A stretch of 64,000 nt of DNA from Tenuibacillus multivorans (GTDB lineage: Bacteria; Bacillota; Bacilli; Bacillales; Alkalibacillaceae): assembly GCF_900103915.1 (NCBI RefSeq), contig NZ_FNIG01000002.1, positions 266,608 to 330,607 on the forward strand, read 5' to 3'. Below, piece by piece: positions 1-8,249 of this stretch; positions within the stretch are counted from its first letter, which is position 1; each line of letters begins with the position of its first letter. The position numbers and the translations under genes are program-made. The notes beneath the pieces are model-generated. The model had not been told where the DNA came from, did no database searches, and worked only from the letters and a program-made list of their open reading frames with translations.

Positions 1-988
1 AGATGTCTTTTAGAAAATATCCAAAGTCTTCACCTGTCATCGCTTCGGGTGCTTCCGCATATTCAATGTCCGTACCATGTATCAATTGCTTAAACGCTTC
101 AACATAATGAGCATCATTGTAAACCATGTAGTAATTGGCACCATAATCTACCGTTGTGCTACAATCGTACCTCAATTCAATACCTTTTAACATCTGTTCA
201 ATGCTTTCTTTAATCGTTGTCATCGTTTCTGGCTTAATCGTCCGAATGGTTCCTTCGACTCTAGCATTTTCAGCTATAATATTTTGCACAGTCCCTGCTT
301 CCATTTTGCCTAACGTGACGACAGCGGGATCTAATGGATTGCGGATTCGACTTACGAGTTGTTGAAGCTGTACATTAAAGGCGCTGGCTGCCATAATCAT
401 ATCCTTCGTTTCATGTGGATAGGCCGCATGCCCACCTTTTCCATGAAAATCAATAAATAACTCACTAGTATTCGCAAATAATAACCCTGGCTTAGAGCTA
501 ACTGTTCCAACTGGTAACCTCGGGTCGATATGTAAGGCAAAAATCATATCAGGGCGATATTTAGCCATCAGGTCACTCTCCAACATCGGTTGTGCTCCAC
601 CTGGCCCCTCCTCTGCTGGCTGGAATAAAAATAAAACATGATGCTTCGGTCGTTGCTGCACTACCTGACTTAAGGCTCCCAATGCAATCGTCATATGTAA
701 GTCATGTCCACATGCATGCATATAGCCTTCATGCGCTGAAGCAAAATCAAACCCTGTTTCCTCTTTAATCGGTAGACCATCAATATCGGTACGGTAAGCA
801 ATTGTTTGACCGCCTTCAGTACCCTCTACTGACACGAATAAACCCGTATGCCATTTTTCAACAGTGATATGTTCTTGCGGTAAAGTTTCAATAAAGTCTA
901 ACAGGTAGGCTTGAGTTTTATATTCCCGGAAGCCGGTCTCAGGGATTTGGTGTAAATCCCGTCTCACTTTTATCCAATCAGTCGTCAT
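1..988 (-). CDS. ykuR: N-acetyldiaminopimelate deacetylase (partial, runs off left edge)
   Basis: This M20-family amidohydrolase removes the acetyl group from N-acetyl-LL-diaminopimelate, a late step of the acetylase branch of lysine and peptidoglycan precursor synthesis. Translation from the ATG at 988 begins MTTDWIKVRRDLHQIPETGF. The metal-binding motif HACGHDLHM lies near residue 95 and PAEEGPGG near residue 125. The final residues are missing because the frame continues past base 1. It lies 61 bases downstream of dapH on the same strand, and patA, the transaminase of the same route, is at 6.7 kb. The order resembles the B. subtilis ykuQ-ykuR pair, so the specific name rather than a generic hippurate hydrolase is well supported. 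Confidence 0.9.
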   Translation of the reverse strand, partial: MTTDWIKVRRDLHQIPETGFREYKTQAYLLDFIETLPQEHITVEKWHTGLFVSVEGTEGGQTIAYRTDIDGLPIKEETGFDFASAHEGYMHACGHDLHMTIALGALSQVVQQRPKHHVLFLFQPAEEGPGGAQPMLESDLMAKYRPDMIFALHIDPRLPVGTVSSKPGLLFANTSELFIDFHGKGGHAAYPHETKDMIMAASAFNVQLQQLVSRIRNPLDPAVVTLGKMEAGTVQNIIAENARVEGTIRTIKPETMTTIKESIEQMLKGIELRYDCSTTVDYGANYYMVYNDAHYVEAFKQLIHGTDIEYAEAPEAMTGEDFGYFLKDI

Positions 989-1016
989 TTTCCTCTACCT
1001 TTCAGTATAAATTAAG

Positions 1017-1049
1017 AAAAAGCGGAATCTATAAGACCCCGCTCCCCCA
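1017..1049 (-). terminator. Weak terminator or attenuator between dapH and ykuR
   Basis: On the minus strand an AGCGG stem pairs with CCGCT across an 11-12 base loop and is followed by TTTTTCTTAA. It starts right after the dapH stop and ends before ykuR. The stem is only about five to six pairs long, so it may cut transcription into ykuR only partly. Confidence 0.4.
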
Positions 1050-1769
1050 TTATTCATCTAATTTTCTTAGCTCTTTTTTAATTTCAGTTTTAGATTTTGT
1101 TTGGTCATCAATTTCTTTAATGACCTTTGCAGGTGTGCCTGCCACAACTGTATTTGGTGGCACATCTTCCGTAACAATGGCACCAGCGGCAACAACTGAA
1201 CCTTTACCAACTGTAACACCTTCTAAGACAACACAATTCGCACCAATCACAACTCCGTCTTCAATTGTAACAGGTTTAGCTGATGGTGGTTCAATCACTC
1301 CTGCAAGGACTGAACCTGCCCCAATGTGGCAATCCTTTCCGACAGTTGCACGTCCACCGAGTACAGCATTCATGTCAATCATTGTACCTTCTCCAATGGA
1401 AGAACCGATATTAATCGAAGCACCCATCATAATGACAACCCCATCGCCAATTTCAACCTGATCACGAATAATGGCACCTGGTTCGATACGCGCATTAATA
1501 TTTTTTAAGTCCAATAAAGGAATAGCTGAATTACGGCGGTCATTTTCTACGACATAGTCATCAATTAAATGACTAAACTTTTCAATGTCTTCCTTGATGA
1601 CCTTCCATTCTCCAAATAACACGCCTGTCTGCTCGTCGACAAATGCTTGAATATCATCGTTAAATTCAATAGAGCTTAGTTTATTACCTTTTAAGTATAC
1701 TTTAACTGGTGTTGATTTTTTAGCATTTGAAATAAAATTAATAATCTCGTTGGCATCCATCTGTTTCAT
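1050..1769 (-). CDS. dapH: 2,3,4,5-tetrahydropyridine-2,6-dicarboxylate N-acetyltransferase
   Basis: DapH transfers an acetyl group from acetyl-CoA to tetrahydrodipicolinate, opening the acetylated branch of diaminopimelate synthesis. The 239-aa length is that of the family. The N-terminal 85 residues form the DapH-specific cap ([20 protein letters not shown]). Residues of roughly 90 to 215 carry left-handed beta-helix hexapeptide repeats such as [20 protein letters not shown] and [15 protein letters not shown]. The ATG at 1769 follows a GGAGG-type site (tccTCC on the plus strand). The next gene downstream is ykuR, giving two successive enzymes of one pathway, and the CBS protein darB lies just upstream on the same strand. 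Confidence 0.95.
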   Translation of the reverse strand: MKQMDANEIINFISNAKKSTPVKVYLKGNKLSSIEFNDDIQAFVDEQTGVLFGEWKVIKEDIEKFSHLIDDYVVENDRRNSAIPLLDLKNINARIEPGAIIRDQVEIGDGVVIMMGASINIGSSIGEGTMIDMNAVLGGRATVGKDCHIGAGSVLAGVIEPPSAKPVTIEDGVVIGANCVVLEGVTVGKGSVVAAGAIVTEDVPPNTVVAGTPAKVIKEIDDQTKSKTEIKKELRKLDE

Positions 1770-1805
1770 GTTGAGTCCTCCATTTATTAAATTTCAATAA
1801 TATTA

Positions 1806-2252
1806 TTATTTTGATTGTTGTCTATAAAATTCATTCCGTATCTGTTTTAAAATTTCACGACGAGTATAAATTCCTTGCATTTTTTCTTCTTCATCAACGA
1901 CACATACAAAGGAATAGTTAATAAGAATGTGTAGGGCTTTTTCTAGTGAGTCCTGTTCTGTAATCGTTGGTACATCCGATTCCATGACATCTTCAACCTT
2001 TTTTTCATGCAATCGACTGACTTCAATTTGTTCAATTCCAAACATTTCTTCAACGATGTTTGACTTGCTAATAATTCCACAAAATTTGCTTTCTAAATCT
2101 AAGACTGGAACAGCATTATAGCCTGTTTTGGTTAAAACGAGTAAGGCGTGTTCTAATGGGTTTTGTAGTTGAACGTGTGCTACAATCTCAGCGTCAATCA
2201 TGCTGTCCTTCACTGGTATTGATGATAAATCAAAGTTAGATAAATCTAACAT
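1806..2252 (-). CDS. darB: CBS-pair protein, c-di-AMP sensor of the CbpB/DarB type
   Basis: The 148-aa protein consists almost only of two CBS domains (about residues 10-70 and 80-145), as in B. subtilis YkuL (CbpB/DarB). DarB binds cyclic di-AMP, and in its free form it stimulates the (p)ppGpp synthetase Rel and pyruvate carboxylase. That function is known from the family and not shown here. The length, the lack of any enzymatic domain, and the position upstream of dapH-ykuR, as in B. subtilis, support the assignment over other CBS proteins. A GGAGGGGAG ribosome site precedes the ATG. A TrkH potassium transporter at 15 kb is the kind of system also tied to c-di-AMP, but no direct link is visible. 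Confidence 0.85.
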   Translation of the reverse strand: MLDLSNFDLSSIPVKDSMIDAEIVAHVQLQNPLEHALLVLTKTGYNAVPVLDLESKFCGIISKSNIVEEMFGIEQIEVSRLHEKKVEDVMESDVPTITEQDSLEKALHILINYSFVCVVDEEEKMQGIYTRREILKQIRNEFYRQQSK

Positions 2253-2343
2253 TTACTCCCCTCCTTAAAGTAAACGCAGGAGTAACACCCAAAAACATTT
2301 TAACATAAAACAACGCTAAAGATAATGGTTACTTAACTATCTT

Positions 2344-2366
2344 TGATATTAAATATCATCTATAAT
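2344..2366 (+). promoter_or_regulatory. Palindrome TGATATTAAATATCA next to a TATAAT box
   Basis: A 15-base perfect inverted repeat at 2344-2358 lies three bases before TATAAT (2361-2366), about 30 bases upstream of the hemolysin III-type gene. A good -35 hexamer was not found. It could be an operator over the promoter or only an AT-rich coincidence. Confidence 0.3.
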
Positions 2367-2397
2367 CATATTAGACAGATAGAAAAGAGGGATTAAT

Positions 2398-3036
2398 ATG
2401 TCTTATCAATATACGAGAAAAGAAGAAGCCGTGAATGCCTTAACCCATGCACTTGGAGCTGTTTTAAGCATCGCAGGATTAGTCATCTTAATTATTTACT
2501 CATCAATCCATGGAAACGCTTGGCACGTTGTGTCGGTGACCGTATACGGCACATCGATGTTACTCATGTATTTATCATCGACCATTGTCCATAGTTTAAA
2601 AGATGGGCGAGCAAAAGATATCTTCTTATATATCGACCATTCGTCAATTTATTTATTTATAGCGGGTACATACACGCCGATTTTATTAGTTTTATTACGA
2701 GGATCTGTTGGATGGGTTCTGTTTGGCGTAATCTGGGGTGTGGCTATACTAGGGATTCTATTTAAAATTATATTTGTTAAACGATTTATGATTGTATCAA
2801 CGCTTCTTTATATTTTATTAGGTTGGTTCATCGTATTTGCTTGGGATCCATTAGCACAAGAAATGGAGTTAAGAGGTTTAATCTACTTAATCATCGGAGG
2901 TATTTTATATTCTGTCGGCAGTATTTTTTATATGTGGAGAGGATTCCCTTACCATCACGCGGTTTGGCATTTATTTGTTGTCGCTGGCAGTGCTTTTCAC
3001 TTTTTTGCCATTCTATTCTATGTGGTATTAGCATAA
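2398..3036 (+). CDS. trhA: Hemolysin III family (PAQR-type) membrane protein
   Basis: The 212-aa protein has seven predicted membrane segments and the family signatures: NALTHALGAV near residue 14, DHSSIYLFIAGTYTPI near residue 80 and HHAVWHLFVVAGSAFHFF at the C-terminus. The conserved Ser, Asp and His residues are those that bind metal in the PAQR superfamily. In B. subtilis the relative YplQ/TrhA is linked to membrane lipid and energy homeostasis. Haemolytic activity is a historical name and should not be assumed. The gene is a single transcription unit with its own terminator. AAGAGGGATTAAT precedes the ATG. Confidence 0.9.
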   Translation: MSYQYTRKEEAVNALTHALGAVLSIAGLVILIIYSSIHGNAWHVVSVTVYGTSMLLMYLSSTIVHSLKDGRAKDIFLYIDHSSIYLFIAGTYTPILLVLLRGSVGWVLFGVIWGVAILGILFKIIFVKRFMIVSTLLYILLGWFIVFAWDPLAQEMELRGLIYLIIGGILYSVGSIFYMWRGFPYHHAVWHLFVVAGSAFHFFAILFYVVLA

Positions 3037-3038
3037 TA

Positions 3039-3067
3039 ACAGGGCCCAAGCAAGAGCCCTGTTTTTT
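3039..3067 (+). terminator. Rho-independent terminator after trhA
   Basis: ACAGGGC pairs with GCCCTGT over a nine-base loop and is followed by a run of T. It lies two bases after the stop of the plus-strand gene and just before the end of fadH on the other strand. Confidence 0.85.
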
Positions 3068-3070
3068 CAA

Positions 3071-3835
3071 TTAAAACGGAAACTGGTTTAACCATTGTCC
3101 ACCGTCTAATGTAACGACCTCACCATTCATATAAGTGGCATCGTTCAAAATAAAGTAAGCTAAATCAGCAATTTCCTCTGGTTCACCTAAGCGACCAAGT
3201 GGAACAGATTTAAGCGTCCGTTTGGCTGCCTCCACAGATTCCCATAACTTCTCTGCACCACCTGTTCGGTCGATTGGCCCCGGTGCAATGGCATTGGTAC
3301 GAATACCGTACCTTCTTCCCCACTCAACCGCTAATGTTCGTGTCATCGTTAATACACCTGCTTTGGCTGATGCGGAATGTATTACACCTGCCCCTGCATT
3401 CCATGCGTATGTAGCGACCATGTTCACGATGTTACCTTCTATTCCATTCTCAATCCAATAATTCCCCACTGCATGACTACAATAAAATGTTCCGTTTAGA
3501 ACAATATCAATAACAGTATTCCAGCCATTAATTGATAATTTTTCGGTTGGTGCAATGAAATTCCCAGCTGCATTATTCACAAGATGATGAATCGCACCAT
3601 ATTTTTGAACGGTTTCATCAACCATTCTTTCGACATCTTCAATATTACGAACGTCCATTACAATTGGATGTACTTGCAGGTCTTTCCCTTCTAGGATATC
3701 CTCCTTTGCCGCCTGTAGTCGCGCTTCATCACGACCTGTAATCACGACTTTAGCTCCTTCATGGGCAAATTTTTTCGCCATATACTTCCCCATTCCACTC
3801 GAACCACCAGTGACGATTACGACTTCGTTTTTCAT
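3071..3835 (-). CDS. fadH: 2,4-dienoyl-CoA reductase, SDR family
   Basis: This NADPH-dependent short-chain reductase handles unsaturated fatty acyl-CoA during beta-oxidation. The Rossmann motif TGGSSGMGKYMA lies near residue 8 and NNAAGNF near residue 90. The usual YxxxK is replaced: a Tyr (VATYAW) is followed 11 residues later by Ser and four later by Lys (HSASAK), the spacing known for dienoyl-CoA reductases. I chose the ATG at 3835 (MKNEVVIVTGG) because AAAGGAGG lies just upstream. A longer frame reaches 3877, but its extra residues overlap a FadR-like operator. The next gene, ykuE, also neighbours ykuF/fadH in B. subtilis. Confidence 0.88.
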   Translation of the reverse strand: MKNEVVIVTGGSSGMGKYMAKKFAHEGAKVVITGRDEARLQAAKEDILEGKDLQVHPIVMDVRNIEDVERMVDETVQKYGAIHHLVNNAAGNFIAPTEKLSINGWNTVIDIVLNGTFYCSHAVGNYWIENGIEGNIVNMVATYAWNAGAGVIHSASAKAGVLTMTRTLAVEWGRRYGIRTNAIAPGPIDRTGGAEKLWESVEAAKRTLKSVPLGRLGEPEEIADLAYFILNDATYMNGEVVTLDGGQWLNQFPF

Positions 3836-3859
3836 TTGGTTTCCTCCTTTTAACTCCCG

Positions 3860-3878
3860 AAATGAACACTCATTCATT
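3860..3878 (-). promoter_or_regulatory. Predicted FadR operator upstream of fadH
   Basis: The minus strand reads TGAATGAGTGTTCATT, close to the Bacillus FadR consensus (TGAATGA-N-TA-N-TCATTCA). The left arm matches fully and the right arm in most positions. It lies about 25 bases upstream of the chosen fadH start. FadR, a TetR-family repressor relieved by long-chain acyl-CoA, controls fadH in B. subtilis. Confidence 0.6.
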
Positions 3879-3959
3879 TTCCATCTATTATCTCATATAT
3901 AAAATCTAAATACCATGCTATAATGCTCTTATAGAGAAAAAATAGAGGATGAAACACAT

Positions 3960-4841
3960 ATGAGTAAAAAAGTCACAAGAAGAAGCTTTTTAAAGAGAAT
4001 GACATTCGGGACATTAGGTCTTATTGGCCTTTCCTATGGTGGATATTACTATGCACACGAAATTGAACCTAAATGGTTAAAAATAATCAATTCACCGATT
4101 TCCTCTAATCGAATCCCAGAGCCCTTTAATGGGTTTAAAATCTTACAGTTTACCGATACCCATATCGGATTTCACTATAGCTTAAAAGACTTTGAAAAAC
4201 TAATTCAATACATTAATAAACAATCCGCTGATTTAGTTGTGTTTACTGGGGACTTAACTGATGATCCATCTAATATTACATCACTCGAATACGACAAAAT
4301 TATCGAATTATTATCGTTAATTGATGCTCCTTACGGCAAGTACTGGATTTTTGGAAACCATGATCACGGCGGTTATGGAACATCAATGATCCAAACGGTT
4401 ATGAAACAAGGTGGTTTTTCACTTTTACAAAATAGTTCAGTTAAAATACCTAAAGATAACGCAGAATTCACATTATCTGGTACCGATGATGTTTTACTTG
4501 GTTCTCCTAACCTATCCAATTTAATTCAAGACGGCGAGGAAGACCTTTTCAATGTACTATTGTGCCATGAACCAGACTACGCAGAAGAAGCCATGAAATA
4601 CCCGTTTGACGTTCAATTATCTGGGCATAGTCATGGTGGTCAAATTCAATTACCATTCATTGGCTACATTGTGACACCGCAATTAGGAACGGAATATGTT
4701 GAGGGCAGCTATACCCTAGGCCAAAATCCACTACAACTCTTTGTATCAAGAGGAATTGGTACGACACGTCTTCCCTTTCGTTTCTTTTGTCGACCAGAAA
4801 TAAACGTTTATACTCTTAAAGCAAATACCAGCAGCTCATAA
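3960..4841 (+). CDS. ykuE: Tat-exported metallophosphoesterase, YkuE family
   Basis: The 293-aa protein starts with a twin-arginine signal (VTRRSFLKRM, then a hydrophobic stretch to about residue 27), so it should cross the membrane folded. The calcineurin-type metal ligands are complete: FTDTHIG, FTGDLTDD, GNHDHGGY, CHEPDY and GHSHGGQ. B. subtilis YkuE is a known Tat substrate that binds the cell wall. The natural phosphoester is unclear. A candidate -10 (TATAAT, near 3918) lies in the short gap shared with fadH, which is transcribed the other way. Confidence 0.92.
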   Translation: MSKKVTRRSFLKRMTFGTLGLIGLSYGGYYYAHEIEPKWLKIINSPISSNRIPEPFNGFKILQFTDTHIGFHYSLKDFEKLIQYINKQSADLVVFTGDLTDDPSNITSLEYDKIIELLSLIDAPYGKYWIFGNHDHGGYGTSMIQTVMKQGGFSLLQNSSVKIPKDNAEFTLSGTDDVLLGSPNLSNLIQDGEEDLFNVLLCHEPDYAEEAMKYPFDVQLSGHSHGGQIQLPFIGYIVTPQLGTEYVEGSYTLGQNPLQLFVSRGIGTTRLPFRFFCRPEINVYTLKANTSSS

Positions 4842-4942
4842 TCCTGTCAAGGAATTGTTGAAAATTATTCAATTGCTTTTGCTATTAATCACTTTGCTTA
4901 GTGTTAAAATGGTAATAACGTCAGGATAGGAGTGTATCAATT

Positions 4943-5572
4943 ATGGTATTCAATCATAAGTGGTTAAACCTAGTTCTCATTTCATCCGTGATTCTTGTTT
5001 TAACAGCATGTGGTGATGACTCGTCTGAAGCTGATACAACTGGAGATCATCAACAGGAACAAGCTATCGAACCACAATTTGATGTACAAGTAGAGAACTT
5101 CAATTATACGAATCAAGATGGTGAACAAGTTTCATTAGATGATTTAAAAGGAACCTATTGGGTGGCCGATTTTATTTTTACAAGCTGTGAAACGGTTTGT
5201 CCCCCGATGACAGCTAATATGTCTAAGCTTCAACAAAAGCTTGAAGAAGAAGGTTTAGATGTTCGACTCGTTTCCTTTTCTGTCGATCCACATGTGGACG
5301 ATCAGGAGGCTTTAAAAGAATTCGGTGATAAATTTGGAGCCGATTATAGTAATTGGGACTTCCTAACAGGATATGATCAAAAAGAAATTGAAAGCTTTGC
5401 AGCAGACTCGTTCAAAACGTTAGTGTCGAAAGTCGATGGAAATGATCAAGTGAATCATGGAACGTCCTTCATGATTGTTAACCCAGAAGGTAAAATGATT
5501 AATCGTTTCAAAGGAACATCACTTGAAGAGATGGATCAGATCGTGAAATACTTAAATCACTATATGAATTAA
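4943..5572 (+). CDS. Sco1/SenC/PrrC-family thioredoxin-like lipoprotein
   Basis: Sco proteins deliver copper, or reduce cysteines, for assembly of the CuA site of cytochrome c oxidase. The 209-aa sequence has a lipoprotein signal ending in LTAC (Cys near residue 23), an acidic linker, and a thioredoxin fold with the copper-binding CxxxC in FTSCETVCPPM and the distal His in VNHGTSF. All three ligands are kept, so it is probably functional on the outer face of the membrane. It stands alone, with AGGAGTG before the ATG and a strong terminator after it. B. subtilis YpmQ is the likely counterpart. Confidence 0.92.
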   Translation: MVFNHKWLNLVLISSVILVLTACGDDSSEADTTGDHQQEQAIEPQFDVQVENFNYTNQDGEQVSLDDLKGTYWVADFIFTSCETVCPPMTANMSKLQQKLEEEGLDVRLVSFSVDPHVDDQEALKEFGDKFGADYSNWDFLTGYDQKEIESFAADSFKTLVSKVDGNDQVNHGTSFMIVNPEGKMINRFKGTSLEEMDQIVKYLNHYMN

Positions 5573-5576
5573 CATT

Positions 5577-5620
5577 AAAAAAGTGCCAGATTCTCTTACC
5601 GAGAGTCTGGCACTTTTTTT
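5577..5620. terminator. Bidirectional terminator between the Sco gene and the PLDc_N-like gene
   Basis: AAAAAAGTGCCAGA pairs with TCTGGCACTTTTTTT, giving a long stem with A and T runs on both sides. It serves the plus-strand Sco gene and the convergent minus-strand gene, whose stop codon overlaps it. Confidence 0.9.
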
Positions 5621-5819
5621 AGTCATTTCTAATGACAAGATATATAATAAGTCCGATTATAGGGAAAAATAATGTCCCAATTAAAACGACAATCGCATAC
5701 TCTTTACTATTGCCTTTTCGAATGGAATCCCTGTATGCCCAAATACTAGTCACGATGTTTAATATAATAATTAACAACCCAAAAAACATAAAAAAGCCAA
5801 AAATTGATACAACTTCCAT
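5619..5819 (-). CDS. Small two-helix membrane protein, PLDc_N-like
   Basis: The 66-aa product has two hydrophobic helices (about residues 5-27 and 42-63) around a short cytoplasmic loop with YRDSIRKGNSKEY. This is the layout of the phospholipase D nuclease N-terminal (PLDc_N) family, found alone in many small Bacillus proteins. The function is unknown. GGGGGAG precedes the ATG. The stop codon overlaps the shared terminator. Confidence 0.7.
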   Translation of the reverse strand: MEVVSIFGFFMFFGLLIIILNIVTSIWAYRDSIRKGNSKEYAIVVLIGTLFFPIIGLIIYLVIRND

Positions 5820-5897
5820 TTCGTTCTCCCCCTTCTCTAATCATATTATTATAGTTTTAGAATTATATGTAAAGAAGGAGTTTTTCCATCGCTCCCT

Positions 5898-6248
5898 TTA
5901 AAGCTTGGAAGTATTTTTGTTTTTTATATGTTGTGATAAACTTTTAGCTATGTAATGACATAAAAATATCAAACCGATTATAATGATGGATATCCATAAG
6001 GCCCCTAATAATTCAAACCGCTGCTGGCCGCTTATGGCTTGTGGGTTAGTTAAGACAATTCCGATTAAGATAACCACACTCGTCGTCACTGATACGACTA
6101 AATAACTTAAAGTATAAGTACATTTCTTTTTTACGAGCATTAATATAATCGGCTTAAGTAAAAAATAGGCACATGTCATTAACAGCAAAAATATAGAGAT
6201 ATTGTATAAATGATGTGTAAGCAAATATCCCAACTCATTCCAAAGCAT
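5898..6248 (-). CDS. Four-helix membrane protein of unknown function
   Basis: The 116-aa product has four hydrophobic segments (about 16-31, 46-66, 82-100 and a weaker one at the N-terminus) and a lysine-rich C-terminal tail (KNKNTSKL). I do not recognise the family. GAGGTGATCG lies before the start. It is divergent from the broken ZIP gene with only 40 bases between them. Confidence 0.6.
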   Translation of the reverse strand: MLWNELGYLLTHHLYNISIFLLLMTCAYFLLKPIILMLVKKKCTYTLSYLVVSVTTSVVILIGIVLTNPQAISGQQRFELLGALWISIIIIGLIFLCHYIAKSLSQHIKNKNTSKL

Positions 6249-6288
6249 TCGATCACCTCATTTATATTGCTGGAAGGAAGTATGCATC

Positions 6289-6647
6289 ATGAATGAAGTA
6301 CTTATCGGAAGTTTATTAGCAGGCTTAGCTACTGGCGTCGGTGCTTTACCCGTATTAATCATTCGTAAATTGACTCACAAATGGCGCGATATATTATTAG
6401 CATTTGCAGGTGGCGTCATGCTTGCTGCCACATTACTTAGCTTAGTACCTGAAACACTTTCCTATGGTAACTTATATCATTTAATTATCGGCTTATCCAT
6501 TGGTGCACTTACGTTATCATTATTGGAAAAATCAATTCCACATATACATGTCGAAAGCTTAAATTAATCAATGGACAAGAACGGCCAGCGACACATTCAT
6601 TTATATTAGGAAACCTGCTCATGGTAACCTTAATTGAAGTATTTTAA
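6289..6647 (+). pseudogene. ZIP-family metal transporter, internally deleted remnant
   Basis: The first 92 codons read as the N-terminus of a ZIP zinc/iron permease (GSLLAGLATGVGALPVLIIR and LAFAGGVMLAATLLSLVPET) and then stop at 6567. Intact ZIP proteins of this type have about 240-270 residues. In another frame at 6591-6647 the sequence THSFILGNLLMVTLIEVF ends in a stop and looks like the last membrane segment of the same family. The middle of the gene, including the HNLPEG-type metal site, is missing. I read this as one gene with an internal deletion plus frameshift, unlikely to transport metal. Confidence 0.65.
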
Positions 6648-6668
6648 ACAGAAAGACGGTGAAAATCA

Positions 6669-7823
6669 TTGGAACAATATTTAAATCAAAACGTAAAAGA
6701 AATTGAGATATCTGGTATTCGTAAATTTTTTAACCTCGTTCAAGGACAAAAAGACATGGTTTCACTAACCATTGGACAACCAGATTTTCATACCCCCGAC
6801 CATATTAAGGCATCAACTAAACAAGCATTAGATCAAAACCTAACGACTTACACCCCTAACGCAGGCATACTCGATTTAAGAAAAGCAGTATCTAATTTTG
6901 TTAAAACGAATTATAACCTAAACTATCATGCTGAAGATGAAATTATAATTACTGTCGGTGCATCACAGGCAATTGACATTTCACTACGGACGGTTATCAC
7001 ACCTGGCGATGAAGTTATCTTGCCTGGTCCCGTTTATCCTGGATACGAACCACTCATCAAATTGGCTGGAGGAAAACCCGTCTACGTTGATACAAGGGAA
7101 AATCAATTCAAATTGACAGCAGAATTAATAGAAAAACATATCACAAAGAAAACAAAATGTGTCATTTTACCCTATCCATCCAATCCAACAGGAGTCTCTT
7201 TGGATCAACAGGAGTTACAAGATATAGCGGATTTATTAAAAGATCAACCGATTTTTATTTTAGCGGATGAAATTTATAGTGAACTGACATACGAAAAACC
7301 TCACACTTCAATCGGTAGTTTTGATGAAGTTCGAGAACAAACTTTAATCGTACAAGGTGTTTCAAAATCTCATTCCATGACAGGATTTAGAATTGGATTT
7401 CTACTTGGACCTCAAGCACTAATAAAACATATTTTAAAGGTTCATCAATACAATGTTTCATGTGCTACTTCAACAAGTCAATATGCAGCTTTGGAGGCTT
7501 TAACCAATGGTAGAAAAGATCCTAAGATTATGCGTGATGCCTATTTGGAAAGACGAAATTATGTGATTAAACGACTAGAAATTATGGGAATTGAAGTTAT
7601 TATACCTGATGGAGCCTTCTATGTTTTTCCTAGATTAGTACCTAGCAGCCAAACATCATTTGATTTTGGTTTAAAATTAGTTGAAGAAGCTCGGCTAGCA
7701 TTAGTGCCTGGGGATGCCTTTTCCGATTATGGACAAGGCTATATGCGTATATCTTATGCGTATCATCAGGATATTTTGAAAGAAGGGATGGATCGATTAG
7801 AATCCTTTATGAAAGATCAATAA
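6669..7823 (+). CDS. patA: N-acetyl-LL-diaminopimelate aminotransferase type (PatA)
   Basis: This 384-aa fold-type I PLP aminotransferase belongs to the aspartate aminotransferase group. The PLP lysine is in GVSKSHSMTGFRIGF (near residue 235), and SNPTG and the ADEIYSEL aspartate are present. In B. subtilis PatA uses N-acetyl-LL-diaminopimelate, and the window also carries dapH and ykuR, the enzymes before and after it. The start is the TTG at 6669 with a weak site (AGACGGTG). No better start was seen. A broader role in aromatic or methionine transamination cannot be excluded. Confidence 0.85.
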   Translation: MEQYLNQNVKEIEISGIRKFFNLVQGQKDMVSLTIGQPDFHTPDHIKASTKQALDQNLTTYTPNAGILDLRKAVSNFVKTNYNLNYHAEDEIIITVGASQAIDISLRTVITPGDEVILPGPVYPGYEPLIKLAGGKPVYVDTRENQFKLTAELIEKHITKKTKCVILPYPSNPTGVSLDQQELQDIADLLKDQPIFILADEIYSELTYEKPHTSIGSFDEVREQTLIVQGVSKSHSMTGFRIGFLLGPQALIKHILKVHQYNVSCATSTSQYAALEALTNGRKDPKIMRDAYLERRNYVIKRLEIMGIEVIIPDGAFYVFPRLVPSSQTSFDFGLKLVEEARLALVPGDAFSDYGQGYMRISYAYHQDILKEGMDRLESFMKDQ

Positions 7824-8023
7824 TAACAATGCTTTGAGCATAACTCTTTTTCATCGGAGACAAGTGATTGATACACATTAAGCAAATAATCAAGCTCCTG
7901 AGAGATGCGAATTGATTCTTGGCTGGTATAGCCATGTTTATTGGCTGTTTTTACCATTTTAATGCGAAGTTGCTCTATTTCTTTTTGAAGTTGATTCAAT
8001 TTCAAGTGATTAGGGCTACTCAC
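7817..8023 (-). CDS. Spo0E-like aspartyl-phosphate phosphatase
   Basis: Proteins of this small two-helix family remove the phosphate from Spo0A~P and delay sporulation. The product has about 68 residues with the signature SQELD (RISQELDYLLNVYQ), preceded by a first helix rich in Leu, Ile and Lys. I chose the GTG at 8023 because AAGGAGG lies seven bases upstream. The longer in-frame ATG at 8059 has no ribosome site. The 3' end overlaps the end of patA by seven bases on the opposite strand. Confidence 0.8.
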   Translation of the reverse strand: MSSPNHLKLNQLQKEIEQLRIKMVKTANKHGYTSQESIRISQELDYLLNVYQSLVSDEKELCSKHCYY

Positions 8024-8194
8024 TAAAGTCTCCTCCTTAACGTATCGAAACAGTCGCACCTAAAAGAAAATTATGGCATAAAGTACTTATAAGGTAAATA
8101 GTACAAAATACCTATAAAAACGAACTGTTTTATTAGTTTTTTAATATTATACCCGTTGATACTTTCTAATAACATAAAATTTCATACACTCAAT

Positions 8195-8222
8195 TTGGAC
8201 ATTATATGGTAGGATGTATATA
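8195..8222 (+). promoter_or_regulatory. Predicted sigma-A promoter of the signal peptidase gene
   Basis: TTGGAC (8195-8200) and TATATA (8217-8222) are separated by 16 bases and lie just upstream of the ribosome site at 8236. The match to consensus is moderate. It supports the short TTG start, since the longer ATG start at 8214 falls inside the promoter. Confidence 0.5.
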
Positions 8223-8249
8223 TACTCAACAAGTGAAAGGAAGATTTCC

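Noticed and set aside
1120-1461. 113-codon Thr/Pro-rich plus-strand frame
   Set aside because: It is antisense to the hexapeptide repeats of dapH and has no start signals.
8214-8249. Upstream ATG start of the signal peptidase gene
   Set aside because: It overlaps the predicted -10 region and lacks a ribosome site; the TTG at 8250 has AAAGGAAG.
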